Below are positions 19,710 through 31,226 of a stretch of 35,736 bases of DNA, one piece after another. The position numbers and the translations under genes were made by a program. The stretch is from Glutinoglossum americanum (taxonomy: Eukaryota > Ascomycota > Geoglossomycetes > Geoglossales > Geoglossaceae), in the NCBI GenBank assembly GCA_020080175.1, contig JAGHQL010000224.1:1-35736 (forward strand). Direction: 5' to 3'. Under the pieces are notes generated by a model. The model worked only from the letters and a program-made list of their open reading frames with translations. It was not told the origin of the DNA and did no database searches. Numbering within the stretch: position 1 is the first letter of the stretch; each line of letters opens with the position of its first letter.

Positions 19710-22108
19710 ATGAAGGGACTTGTTTCTATTGTGGCCCTCGGGAAAGAACTACTCGCAGGGAAGCGTCGCGAGCCCGTGCTTCCGGCGGACAAGGGACATA
19801 CCCAAGAGAGTCAAGATGGCGCGGTAACCCGAGGACAAGAGACACAGGAGGCACGAGTAGGCAACTTCCTAAAATATTCTAATTACGTAATTGATGATTG
19901 ACATCTACTTCGCAGACTCTATGTCGACTGGAGCGTTTACCTTCCGAGCTTCTCCTAGAAATTGTCTCCTACCTAAACAGTTTGGACCGATTTTACTTCA
20001 AGTTAGCGGGCAATCGGTATATTACAGCCGTCGTCCACAGTGCCCCTCGTCTCCCGGTGCAGCATTTTATCCGAGACCTCGAAAGCGATGCCGATAGATC
20101 GCATGATGGACGGAACGCGTTACACGCGGCAGCAGCTCGAGGGCATCAGGCGATGGCCCGATACTTGCTGAAATATCAAGCGAATCAAAATAAGGGGGAC
20201 TTACACGGGAGAAGGCCGGTGCACTTTGCAGCACGGAATGGATACAAGGGAGTTGTAGAGATGTTCCTAGAACCAGCGCTGGCGGGACAAACGCAACTGA
20301 TGGTGAGAGATAGCTATGGACGAACGCCGCTGCACATGGCGGCCATTGGAGGAAACAAGGGGGTGTCAAGACTGTTACTAGAGAGAGGCGCTGAAATAAC
20401 TTTAGACAAAAATGATAGGACGGCTCTCCACTATGCTGCTGAGGGCGGCCACGAGGCGGTGGTGCGACTGCTCTTATTGCAGAAGGGCGTTCTCCTCAAC
20501 TCCGGGGACTGCGAGTCCAAGCCACCGCTAACACTGGCAGCGGAGAATGGGCACGTGCCAGTAATCAAATATCTACTAAAGGGGGGCGCAAAAGCTTCCC
20601 CTGGAGCGCTGCACTATGCTGCGAAGAATGGACGCGAGAACGTGGTTAAGCTGTTGTTGAGGGTAGATCCTAAGGCCATCACTAGAGTCATTGACGGTAA
20701 GACTGCGCTTCATTTTGCGGCCGAGGGTGGGCAAAACGCGATAGTAGAGCTGCTCCTGTGTACTGGCCATGTCAAGGTGAACGCTCAGGACAATGGAGGC
20801 TGGACGCCGCTGTTCTACGCCGCCTGCAACGGGCACAAAGCGCTAGTGCAGCTTCTAGTCGAGAAAGGGGCCAAACTCAAGGCGAAGAATTACAATGGAG
20901 AGACGGCACTACACCAGGTGGTAGCCTATGAGCAGGGAGACATGGTGCGGATGTTAGTGGAGATGGGGGCTGATATCGGGGAGAAGGACAATGATGGGCG
21001 CACGGCGTTGCATCACGCAGCCAGCAGCGGGGACGAAGCAGTGGTGCGGCTCATCCCGGAGGTGGCGCCTGACATAGTGGACATTCAGGATAAGGGGGGG
21101 TGGACGGCGCTGCACCTGGCGGCTGAAAAGGGACATGAGCTGGCGGTGGGGCTGCTGCTAAGGAAGGGGGCTCATATCGGAGCAAAGACCATTTGTGCGG
21201 ATACGGCACTTCACCTAGCGGTTTCTCACGACTTTAGGGATGTGGTCCGATTTCTAGTCAGAGAAAGGGCTGACGTCTCAGCGAAGAATAATACTGGAGA
21301 GACGGCCTTGTGGCTCGCAGCTTCCAACAGGTCTGAGTTAATAGTGGATCTGCTGCTTAGAAGTGGGGCAGATGCTGCAGCATCAACGAATTCTGGAGAC
21401 ACCGCGTTGCACAGAGCGGTCGAGACACGGTCGGCATCCATTGTGCGGCGACTACTTCGGCGCGGGGCTGATATTACATCAAAGACTACATCTGGGTTGA
21501 CGGCGCTGCACCTGGCGGTCCGCCACGAGTTCGATGAGCTGGTGCAGCTGCTGCTTGATAAAGGGTCCAACATTGAAGCAAGGACCGATTCTGGGGAAAC
21601 TGCACTGCACTTGGCGGCCAGAAACGGGTACATGGCGACACTTCAGTTACTGGTTGGCCGCGAGTCTGACGTTGCGGCGAAGACTAATTCCGGAGAGACA
21701 GCGCTCCACTTGGCGGCCTGGGTTAGGCACAAGGCAATGGCCCAATTCCTACTCTGCCATGGGGCCGATGCGAAGGCGAAGACCAATTCTGGAGAGACGC
21801 CGTTGCACTGGGCGGCCAGGAGCAACCACCAGGCGATGGCGCACCTCCTGCTCACCTGGGGAGCTGACCTCGCAGCGAAGACCAATTCTGGAGAGACGGC
21901 AATGCACTGGGCGGCCATACATGGACACAAGGGGACGTTGCGATGGTTGATCAGCAGGGGTGCCGACTACACGGAGAAGACTAAATCAGGAGAGACTGCA
22001 CTGAGTTTGGCAAAGAAGAATAGACAGGGCCACGTGGTGTGGCTGTTGAATCAAAAGAACGCCTACCCACCATCGGCGTCACCCAGGAGGCCCAAGTGGC
22101 CCTTTTAA
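19710..22108 (+). CDS. F-box-like/ankyrin repeat protein (20 ankyrin units)
   Basis: Probable adaptor protein; F-box/ankyrin proteins usually connect substrates to SCF ubiquitin ligases. The long open frame has a stop just upstream (19895-19897) and no ATG before its F-box. I therefore propose exon 1 at 19710-19856 (ATG, 49 codons), intron 19857-19915 (GTAGGC...TTCGCAG, 59 bp, phase 0) and exon 2 at 19916-22108, giving 779 residues. LERLPSELLLEIVSYLNSLD is F-box-like (about residues 53-72). Twenty ankyrin units follow up to about 763. Units 13-20 share a nearly constant TNSGETALHLAA start, while the earlier ones differ, which points to recent expansion at the C-terminal end. No break seen. 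Exon 1 is the weak point: the donor is not the best consensus. Confidence 0.82.
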
Positions 22109-24024
22109 CACCGACGTTCGCATGGGACACAGAACCTTCGCGCCGCAAATGCTCCAGAAAAGGCCGTTCGCCCCGCTCGCGACACTTCTCCCGAATTTTC
22201 GGCACCCGTCGTATACCCATGGAAAACCACGAGTGAGCACGTTACCATCTGCTTGTAAGAGTGGGCTAACCGACCGCTCGCTCACCTCTCACAGCTAGCT
22301 CGATAAAACATTACATTTAAATGTCCCTATTACTATACAATTATCAATTCAAGATCGATGCCGAACAGACTGATTTGGAAGTGAGTTATCACATCGGCCG
22401 TCAACTGCTGCCAAGAAACCCAAAGCTTAGGCCCGGAGGAGAGCGCCCGCACCTCACCTGAGTCCGTGCACTGCCAGAGTTCAGGCGGTTTGGCAGCAGC
22501 TGACGGCCAATGCGATAAATTCTCGCTTTGACATACTAGCGTGAAAGCTAATTGATAGCTGATTTGATAGTTGATCCGAAGCCAAAGCACACCAGGTGGC
22601 GTTCAAGTGACTGAGCAACCTAGAAAATCTGCGATCTGTCCTCGCCTCTGGGCAACCGTCACCCCCCCCCCCCCACCTAACGCATCCAATCCTAAAGTAT
22701 CTGCAGCAAGCTGGCAATTGTTGGCTGGATCATCACCCATTAGTTAGCACTGCTCTAGACGTTGTTACTGAGAAAAGCATTGCCTGAGAGTCTCATCAAG
22801 TCCGCACAGGTAATAGGCAACCCATTACCAGGAGCAGGCGTGATGCCACTCGTGTGCCTCAGATTACCCTCTTGATGCAACTTGCTGTCGAAAAACCTCG
22901 TTGGGAGGTGAAGTTGGCTGTTGGGTAAATTTTAAGTTAGTTGAACCCTTTCGGGGAGTATTCAATCAACCTACCCAGTGGCTTTAGCTGCTAGTCCAGT
23001 AGATATAACTGTTAGTCCGGTGGGTACAACTGTTAGTCCAGTGGATACAGCTCTTAGTCCAGTCCGAACAGGCTGTAACTACTGGTCGAACAGCTCCGCG
23101 AGTTGTTCGATAGACGGGGGGCGTTTTGAAGAACCAACTCCGTGTGTTCGAGCCGGCCGTCGGTGGACATTCGGTACTAGTACAACTCGGGTAGACACTG
23201 CTTGAAGGGTTTGTGCTAAGAGACAGATATTTGGTGGTTCCACTTTGTCTTGGCGGCATCAAGAAGAAAGGAAGAGAAAGGTAGTTGAGAGACAGGTGAG
23301 CGCCTTTTCGTCGCGGGCGTTCCGCCGCATGCAGAGCGGTTCCGCTATGCGACGTAATTAGAAACCCAAGCTCTGGTATCATCTCGTAGCCAGCGTTCTA
23401 TCCGCCAGTACGGGTGCACTTATGCAATAGTTGTCCGTTTGGAACCATATCCGATTTAGAGACATTTTTTTCCCTCTCGAGGCTGCATACTATGTAGCCC
23501 TATCTTGAAGAATTGAGTTTGGGGCCATAGATAGGCTTTCGCTTGCGCATCCCCTAACATTGCGGCTCCGCAGCCTCAGAAAAAGTAAAAGGTGGCGGGA
23601 TGCGTGCAAACCCGCGGTTTGAGGCTTTTCGCAGCACGTGCGAAAAAAAGGAGCTGGCTGGTTGAAGTTTCCCGCGAATCAAAGACTTTGGAGTGCCGAA
23701 TGAGACTTTAATTTGTGCTGAAATTTTTTTAGTGGTCTGAAGGCATAATAAGTCGGCTTTTTATATATGACCTCAAGAGGGTGAGGGCAGTTGGTTGGAG
23801 AAGACGCAAGTCATATAACTATGAGCCAATTATGAATCTATACGGTGGGGGTGTGAAGTTGCATTCAACTGTAGCTATATGGAAATACATGAGCTATAGC
23901 CTCATTAATACTCATACATCGTCCATTTTCTGCAGTCATTTCATATCCCCTCGGTTAGATGCGACCAGCAAACCAGCTGCTAAGCAAGGAGAGCTGGAGA
24001 GAGGGATTTCCTCAAACAACCATT
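22109..24024. other. Intergenic region with low-complexity tracts
   Basis: No gene recognised. It contains a 13-base C run (22662-22674) and a 21-bp tandem repeat (22990-23073). The stretch includes the 3' sides of both neighbouring genes, which converge on it: the ankyrin gene ends at 22108 and the zinc-finger gene ends at 24025. Confidence 0.5.
22990..23073. repeat. 21-bp tandem repeat, about four units
   Basis: Units start at 22990, 23011, 23032 and 23053, each with the core ttagtccagtggatacaa or a close variant; the last unit is diverged. Because the unit is a multiple of three, both strands stay open and would read as a heptapeptide repeat (VSPVGTT-like on plus), but no gene with start and splice signals surrounds it. 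Confidence 0.8.
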
Positions 24025-25178
24025 TTACTTCCCTCGAGCCAAATGTAACTTCTCAATATGGACGCGTAAATTGTCTTTTCGGCTTGATTTGTAGGTGCAC
24101 TTCCCACATTTGAGCTTGTTGTTATCCTGATGTTTCTTTTTATGGCGGCTGCTATTGGTAGCATCGGGAAATGTTGTCCGGCAAGTGGGGCAAGTCCACG
24201 GGTTTTTGCGTTTTGGACTTGGTCCAACATCAACTGCAATCTGCAACCGGGGGGCGCCCGAATCGGAGGTTGCCTCAGAAGCCGTATTTGCGTCCGCACA
24301 TTCACCAGGTGAATAGCTGGTTGTATAGGTTATATCACCCCTAGCTGCGTATCCACATATATATCCAGTCAGTCCGCCACATACTCCACAAGAGACTTGG
24401 TCCCTAGAGTTGACTTACTCAGCAACGGGGCGAAGAGGTGATTACACAAATCTTTGAGGCAGTCCACCCAGCCTCCTGAATCACCTGGGTCGCCCAGGTA
24501 GGTGCGCTTGAGGAGGCTGAACTTGACCTTTGAATCATAGGAACAGCCCCTGTGAAGCAGCAAGTGCTCAAGGAGGACGAAAGTGTCCTTCTTGTCTCCC
24601 TGATCTTTGATGTCATCCACGTGCCAACTAGGACAACCGGAAACGACTGCAGTCCCACAAGACTCCCCAACCCCGTCGAAACAGGTGTCGAATGCGCGCT
24701 GAAGACAAAACATAGCAACCACCCCTTGAGGTGTCGGGTTCAGACGGCCGGCTATGACTTTGACCAAGTCTCGAGATACATTGAGGAACTTGGGTATGCT
24801 CGCGGTGTTGCAAGACAACAACCGTACCGAAAGCTCAAAATACCGAGCGAGAAATTTGGGAAATAGATCGTAAAAGAAGGGATGGATGCACCCAATCTCC
24901 CATTCATTCTGACACGGTCAGTTAAGCCTGGAAAGGGGTGGAACTGGATAGCATTGAGATAATGGTAATACCAATGGACAAGTTAGATTACTGTTATAGC
25001 TCGTAGGCTCTCCGAAAAGCTCCCCGCGATGACCTAAAAGGTGCGTAAGGGAGCCCTGAGGGCTCCCATAGAGAGACGACGAAGCGTATGGGATAATGGG
25101 AGAGTTATGAGCGTGCCACTGTCCGTACACATCGCCACCGCCTTGATAGTGATGTCCAACCGGGCTCGACGCTGCCAT
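24025..25178 (-). CDS. C2H2 zinc-finger protein (three exons, 338 residues)
   Basis: Likely nuclear DNA-binding protein. My model, minus strand: exon 1 25178-24972 (ATG, 69 codons), intron 24971-24909 (63 bp, GTATTA...CTGAC...CAG), exon 2 24908-24419, intron 24418-24345 (74 bp, GTAAGT...CTGAC...CAG), exon 3 24344-24025. Phases agree and the total is exactly 338 codons plus a stop. Exon 2 contains FYDLFPKFLARYFELSVRLL and is Cys-containing with no family that I know. The C-terminus has two tandem fingers: CPTCRTTFPDATNSSRHKKKH (C-x2-C-x12-H-x3-H) and CGKCTYKSSRKDNLRVHIEKLH (C-x2-C-x12-H-x4-H), close to the stop. No damage seen. A second zinc-finger gene of similar layout lies on the opposite strand at 28086. 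Confidence 0.83.
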
Positions 25179-28085
25179 ACTGGAACTCTAGACAAACAGT
25201 GGCGAGAAGGGCCCATGGAAGTGGGAACATGATCTTTACCCTATATAAAACCGATAAAGCAGGGGGAACAAGAGCAATACGGAAAATCCACCTAGCTCTG
25301 ATCCTCTCGACAGAAATGGGTGCCATTTTTTGCGAATCATGTTGTTGAACGTCTCGGGTAGCGGAAGTCCTTACAGGAACAAATACGGTCGAAAACCAAG
25401 AGAGCAAATAAAATTGGAGGGAAGACGATGTGCTTCGCGGCAAGGACTAGTGTTAAAAGGTCCTAAGTTAATAGTATGGGATGGTGGATAATGTGACGAC
25501 CTGTTCAGCTCCAACGGGTGACTCCAACCTACTGTTATTGTGCCGCCCCCGGTCGTCAAGTCCCAATCAAAGTAAACGACATCAAACCAGTCCGACAGAC
25601 CAATTGATAATCAACAGATTGCACCCCCCCCCCTCTGATCTCTAATCTCACTATCGTAGTCGGCATTGTCGTGGAAACGCAGGTACTTTTCCCTCGAGCA
25701 ACGAACGGAATGAAGTGAAGCCAGGAAAAAAGAGGTACGAGCAAAAACTGGACAAGAATGGAGGGATGTCCTTCACCATATAGAATATATAGCCCAGCAA
25801 TAGGGAATGAGGCTGAAGCGCTGCTGCCTGTTTGCTGAATACGCATTTCAGAGCCTTGCGAGATGAGCTCTAGGGGACTTTGAAAACGATCAGGTAGAGC
25901 ATAACCAGCAAAAATTCAGCAGCCTGAGTACTTTCAGTAGCTCGGATAGAACCTGTGATTGGATGCCGTTTCGCGAGCCCGCGATGAGGAAGGCTTGACG
26001 CTTGCGGAAAAGCGAGGACACCCCCCACAACAGATATCCCCTGCTCGCCCGCCCTAGAACCAAGCGGCTATTATTATGATTAATTCTTTTTCTCTTTTCG
26101 TGACGGCTCTACGAATATCCCAAAGAAAGAAAAAAAACCCTCTCTTTACCTAATTATTTATTTCGTCCAAGCACTCCGCGTGGAGAGAATGGGAGTCATC
26201 ACGATGCATCCAACCCAAACGACGGAAAAACGCGCAAGACCGGCGGAAGCGAATGCATAGCTCAAATAAAAAAAAGCTTTGGAAATTTAAATTTTAAAAT
26301 AATTAAATGAAAAAAAAATAAGGACCTACCTGCGCATCATGGGAGGGCCTCCAACAAATGGTTCTCCACTCGCTAGTTCAAGCCATCTCAGCCAACAGAC
26401 TCACCGGTTGTTCGTTCGAACGAACTTATCTCCGGCGGTTGAGGCGTGAGAAGAAAAAAGAAAATGCCTCGGTCGTCCTATCCCGCCTATAACCGCCCAC
26501 CATGCGTCCCTATTTCTCTTTTGTTTTTTTTTGTCCTCCGTTTTTCTCTTATCCCGACGCAAGGACGCAAGAAGACGCAAGGACGCAAGACGCAAGGACG
26601 GCCGGGCGAACTGCAGGAAGCAGCGAAGCGGAGAAAGCGCTGTATTGCGGGGGAAAGGAAAAAAAAGAAAAAGAAAAAGGGCACAACCGATGATAACGGC
26701 CAGAACTCGGCGTATTAGCTTTGGTTTTTCTTTTTCGTTTGAGCCAAGTAGAAGAGAGTAGATGTCTCCGGTCCTCGTGGCTAGGACCTCAATGCAGGAC
26801 GAAACTCTCCGCGCAGATCCATCCCGTAAGAGCAAGCCAAGTTAAAAAAGGGTTCTAGTCCTTGCATATGGGTAATATCTGTTTTTGTTTTCCCTGGTAT
26901 CTCTCGGGAACGAAGGTGGTGTGGAAGACCGAGTGATATCGGACCAATTGTTCTCGTTGGATATTTCAGCCTAAATTGATTCTTGCAGAGAGACTGGGTT
27001 GTGAGAAAATGGGCCCATGGAATGGAAGATAATATTACGAGTTTTATTCAGGCACATCCGCCAGTTTGTAGGACTCTTAATCCGACGACGGTCCTCTGGT
27101 TACACTTTGATGGATATCCTTTGGTCGACAAGTTCCCAGGCTGCATTCTCTTGAGCGCGTCCTTGCAGATTGTCCCTCTTCAACTACAGGAAATTAGTAG
27201 CACTGTGTGAGTGATGCTGGTTGGAGGGCAAAGAAGGCTGACGCTGCGTGCGCGCCAGTCAGGCCATCCTCATATCCCGAAGCCCACACGTCGCAGAGCC
27301 TATCCTGAGATCACGGCGAGATAATAGAATCCATTGGCGTCGCACCTATCCGGCGGATCCCCTTTCTCCGCCCACCCATCCACTCGATACTACTACCATT
27401 CGCATGCAATAACAGCTGCCACAAGGGGCTAGAGAAGTCTGGCGAAGTGGGCGTGGGCAGCCGCTCCGAGTATATGGGTCTTCTATTCCCTTCTCTCATC
27501 GCGCGGCTGGCCACTCCGTCCAACAACCCTTCGAGAAGATGGCATCTTCTAAAGAATCGCCCGGCTCACCTCCATTTCCCGACGGCTCCCGCGCCAGCCC
27601 TTGCATTCACTCGGCGTGCTTGCTTCGACCAGGCGTCACTCTTCACCAGCCTTCCTCCCTCATTTATTCTAGTACCCCCGATCGCAAGGATTTATAGGTA
27701 CTTGAACCCTATAAGACGTGCTAACCGAAGTGATGTCCTTATATTAGGCCGCCGAATACCCTATAGAAGCTTAGCAATACTAAAAGTAGGGTGAGAGCAT
27801 GAGACAGATGGATATGAAGGGCTGTGTCGACGTCCATAGAGACTGTCATGTCTGGCTTGGTAGGCCAACGATCTATCGTGCGGTTGCCCCTAATTCTGCA
27901 CCATATTCAGGCCCCCGAAGGTACCGAGGATGCTGACGATGGTGTTGTACACTAGGGGAGGGATGACCCAAAGGGATACCCTAGCTCTATCCAAAGAGAC
28001 TTTGAGAAGTTCTTCTGTGTCCTTCCACCCCCAGAGTGCAAAAAGCTTCGACTAACAATCCACTGTCGACCTGCGTCTTTTAGAA
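25179..28085. other. Long intergenic region between two divergent zinc-finger genes
   Basis: About 2.9 kb without a supported gene. It holds a ten-base C run (25624-25633), an AT-rich stretch (about 26080-26330), a short minisatellite (26556-26600) and an A/G-rich tract (26655-26682). A small open frame at 27539-27697 (ATG in the context gagaagATGG, 52 codons, Pro/Ser-rich) could be a short gene or first exon, but nothing confirms it. The promoters of both flanking genes must lie here. Confidence 0.4.
26556..26600. repeat. Minisatellite of gacgcaag units
   Basis: Five copies of the octamer gacgcaag within 45 bp, separated by 0-3 bases, in a low-complexity region bounded by T-rich and A/G-rich tracts. 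Slippage is the simplest origin. Confidence 0.8.
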
Positions 28086-29505
28086 ATGCCGGAGAACAAC
28101 AAGATACCACTTCGCCGCAGCCTGCTGGGGACACACCCAGCCCTCTATGTGAACGAACAATCAGCCTCTTCGCGTTTGAATCACTGCCATCTAGACAACA
28201 GTTTTATCGATGAGCGCTCACACAGGCGCTGCCATCCAGGTCATAATTTTGTCGGTGAGGAGAGCCCACAAGGGTTCGGTCTTCCGGGCTGGAACCACCA
28301 AGCAAAATCCCCCTCACGCTCGGATTATTACTATCCGGGCCATAATCCTATCGATGGGGAGCGCTCGAACGGGCTCAGTCTCTTGGAACAGGGCCACCAA
28401 GCATACCCACCCTCACGCTCGAACCGTTGCTATCTTGACAACAATCTCACCGATGAGGAGCGCTCGCGCTCGCTCAGTCTCTCGGGCGGCGACTGTCAAG
28501 AACACTCTAAGCAAGTTATCTCTCACGCACGCTCGGCAAGCAGTGAGCAACGGCAAACTCTCCTCCTTTTCCAAGATACAAGCCTCAGTCAAAACTTGCC
28601 TCTCTATTCCCCGAAGCGTGACGTGGCGTCTGCAGATAGCGACTATACATCGCCAACTTGGGGTGAGGATTCCTCTATGTTGCCCGAGCTGTCGACCAGT
28701 GACCCGGGCGCATTCCGGACGACAGAATACTGTTCAGCATTGTCTCCTATTGGCCGGTCCTATTCGAGTCCTATCGGCGGAGAGATCCAGAGCGAATTGT
28801 CTATGCAAGGTCCATCATCGCTCCTCACGCCTTATAGTGAGAGCAGCTATGCCGTCCTGGTCGATAAACCCCAAACTCCGGTTGTTCTCGAGCCCCAGGA
28901 CTATTATGACGAACCGCTAGCCCGGCTGGCCGACCAGGGTAGCTCACATGGCTTTGAGGCACACGATATCTATCCGGGGTCTGTAACTAGCGTCACGGGT
29001 GAGTCAACCCTCGCGACCTCTGGAAAGGGACAAGAGCTGTACTTACATGCATCTAGGCTCGGATGAAGAACTCTTCTCTATCGATACGAGCACTACAACC
29101 TCCATTTCTATGGACGATGGTCAATACCACAGCGGAGGAGACGCTTGCCGTCTAGGTGCCTCCAGCCGCAGAGAGTCCAAAGGTTCCGGTTGTTCGGGCG
29201 CCTCCGACGAACACGCCAAGGCACTACCGGATGGTCTTGGTAACTGGTACTGCAGTATTTGCTGTAGAAATTCGGAATACAGAGTCTTCAATAATCACTC
29301 CAACTGCAATCGACACATCAAGGGTGACCACGGCTTGCACGGCAACCCTCCTCAAACTTACTGGTGTCCGGTATGTTGGAAGGTTATAAAACGACGCGAC
29401 AACTTGAGGAAACATTTGATAAAGATGCATAAGACATACTCAGTTGGACGTGACGCGCGTCGAGGGGTTTTTAATTCTGCCTTGACCCCTCTGAGAGGTG
29501 GTTAG
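28086..29505 (+). CDS. C2H2 zinc-finger protein with N-terminal internal repeats (two exons, 453 residues)
   Basis: Likely nuclear regulator. Exon 1 28086-28998 and exon 2 29057-29505 are joined by a 58-bp intron (GTGAGT...CTTAC...CTAG), phase 1, giving SVT-G-SDEELFS across the junction; total 453 codons plus stop. The N-terminal third is polar and repeats a 33-residue unit with cores LDNSFIDE, PGHNFVGEE, PGHNPIDGER and LDNNLTDEERS. The middle is Ser/Pro/acid-rich, like a disordered activation region. Two fingers near the C-terminus: CSICCRNSEYRVFNNHSNCN continuing to RHIKGDH (long C-to-H spacing), then CPVCWKVIKRRDNLRKHLIKMH (C-x2-C-x12-H-x4-H). The second finger shares the DNLRxH element with the fingers of the gene at 24025. 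ATG 28086 is the first in frame; an upstream exon joined at the TTTTAG just before it is possible. Confidence 0.82.
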
Positions 29506-30950
29506 TCGTCGGGCATTAGTGTTCGTTTATGAGCTCGCTGGACTTTCCCCTTTTGTCTTCGTTTAGCATGGGTAGCTGCGACAGGGTTCGCGGGCAACCA
29601 AAGGGATACAGGTCTCACTGGTTGGGTTCCCCGAATTAGTGTACGTGTAGGTAGCCGTTAAGTGTACTAATACCCCTACCAATTCCACCAGCGATATGAA
29701 GCAAGCTCCAATGACTCTTGCAGTATATGCCCATGCCGGCAGTTTCAAAACAGGGACGCTTATATGGCAAAAAGGAACAGCTGTGGGGGCTCTTGGCCAC
29801 CAATGACTCATTGAGTTCATTCCCCTCTGATGCAATTATGTCCATCGCATAGGCCTCTAGTGGATCGGGATTTATACTTCCCAGGTCCTGCTGAAAACGA
29901 GCGGGGCCTAGGACCAGTTATATACACGCAGGACAAAAAAGCTTTTGGTGGCAAAAAAGCTGAGCACCTCCACCGGCCCCGGAGATTGGATACGGTCAGA
30001 AAGCCGTCTCACTCTCTCTTTATGCCCGTTATCCCCCCACCCATTCTCGGTCGGAGTTCGTGAGGCCCTCGACGCTTCGACCCATCGTCAGTCATACCCG
30101 GCACCCACTGGTCAAGCTCACGTCATACCTGGGCCACTCGGTCACTTTGCCTTCAGAACCTATAACCCCCAGCCACCACCAATACCCGGATGGCACAGAC
30201 ACCACCGGGCGGTCCGGCACCTTACGCCACCAATTCTCACAGCACAGGACCCTGAGTTGTACGTAGCGAGCAATTTTCATGTCGCTTCAGCTATGCAGAG
30301 TAGGTCCGCGACGGAATCCAGCGGTCCGCAGGGGAGATGGCACTCTCAAAAAAAGTTCCATCTGATAAGCGAGCCACACTTGTCGCCACCAATGTGAGCC
30401 ACTCAGCCTCCTTCAGCTTATCGGGCATACGCGGCAGGCTGTGAGCGGCGAAAAAAGAAAAGAAAAAAAGAAGCATTGCTCAGTGTAGTTGCCATTAATA
30501 GAGCATCATAACAAACTGTACATGCAAAAATGCTACACTCGTTCCAACGGTCCGAGCCACGTTTCGAGCTAGGGATAACTGGATTCTTTAAAGTTGCGTC
30601 TTCGCTGGATCGATTAAAAATCTCGCGGTTAGTTCTGTGTCGGGCGTGTCGTGCCCGCCCGCTGTGGGATGTTGGTGATGTCGGTGGCGGTGGCGCTAGG
30701 CGAGTGGGTGCAAAAGAAAAAAAAAAATCTCTATGTGGGTATAGATAGATACACAGCATGTTTTGCAGGTTCTCCATGCTCAAAGGTTGTTTGATCTTTT
30801 TTAAATGAATGATGCTTTTTCATGTGAATGGCGTTAGGTGTTTAGGCAGTCACAGAATCGTTTACCGCTTTGTGGTCCTCGGGCGAGGAATCCTCGGAGG
30901 TGCTCGTCCTGCCGTTGTCAGGGACTTGCTGGTCCGGGTTGGCCATTGTA
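29506..30950. other. Intergenic region without recognised gene
   Basis: Open frames overlap on both strands, none with a motif, plausible introns or a good start. Several short A-rich stretches occur (near 29934, 30350, 30450, 30715). I see nothing else. Confidence 0.4.
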
Positions 30951-31226
30951 ACATACATTAACTTGATGCCGCCGATCGACAGAACGCTCACAGGACTCGT
31001 CAAGCGAGATCCCGCGTTCTCAATCTCACACGACCGCCGGATCGTGAGGACCTACGGTCATTATCCTGTGGTCGATGGATTAAAGATAGAATTTCGCCAC
31101 CGCCCTATACATACATTCGACTTCACAGCACTTGAGGGCAGAGAAAAATGGACTACATACAAATTCACAAAAATTGTCTACGATGTTTGGGCACGAGCGG
31201 GCCGAGTCAGCGACTCAACGGGGTGA
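30951..31226 (+). pseudogene. Gene fragment resembling the C-terminal part of a fungal DUF-type protein
   Basis: The frame reads RRIVRTYGHYPVVDGLKIEF, HRPIHTFDFTALEGREKW and TTYKFTKIVYDVWA, which looks like well-structured, conserved protein and unlike the surroundings. From memory it recalls the end of a large family of uncharacterised fungal proteins (DUF7924-like), where the phrase is normally followed by a segment resembling KHLKRICSAI. Here the similarity stops at YDVWA and a different, Arg-rich tail runs to the stop at 31224. The upstream part of the gene is absent. Fragment of a decayed copy is the best reading; the family name is tentative. Confidence 0.4.

Noticed and set aside
21226-21633. 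Minus-strand open frames across the ankyrin gene.
   Set aside because: Antisense shadows of a strongly biased, repeat-rich coding region; no motifs or start context.
26401-26835. Overlapping open frames with Lys/Arg-rich or Phe-rich translations.
   Set aside because: They arise from A/G-rich and T-rich low-complexity DNA and a short minisatellite, not from a coding signal.
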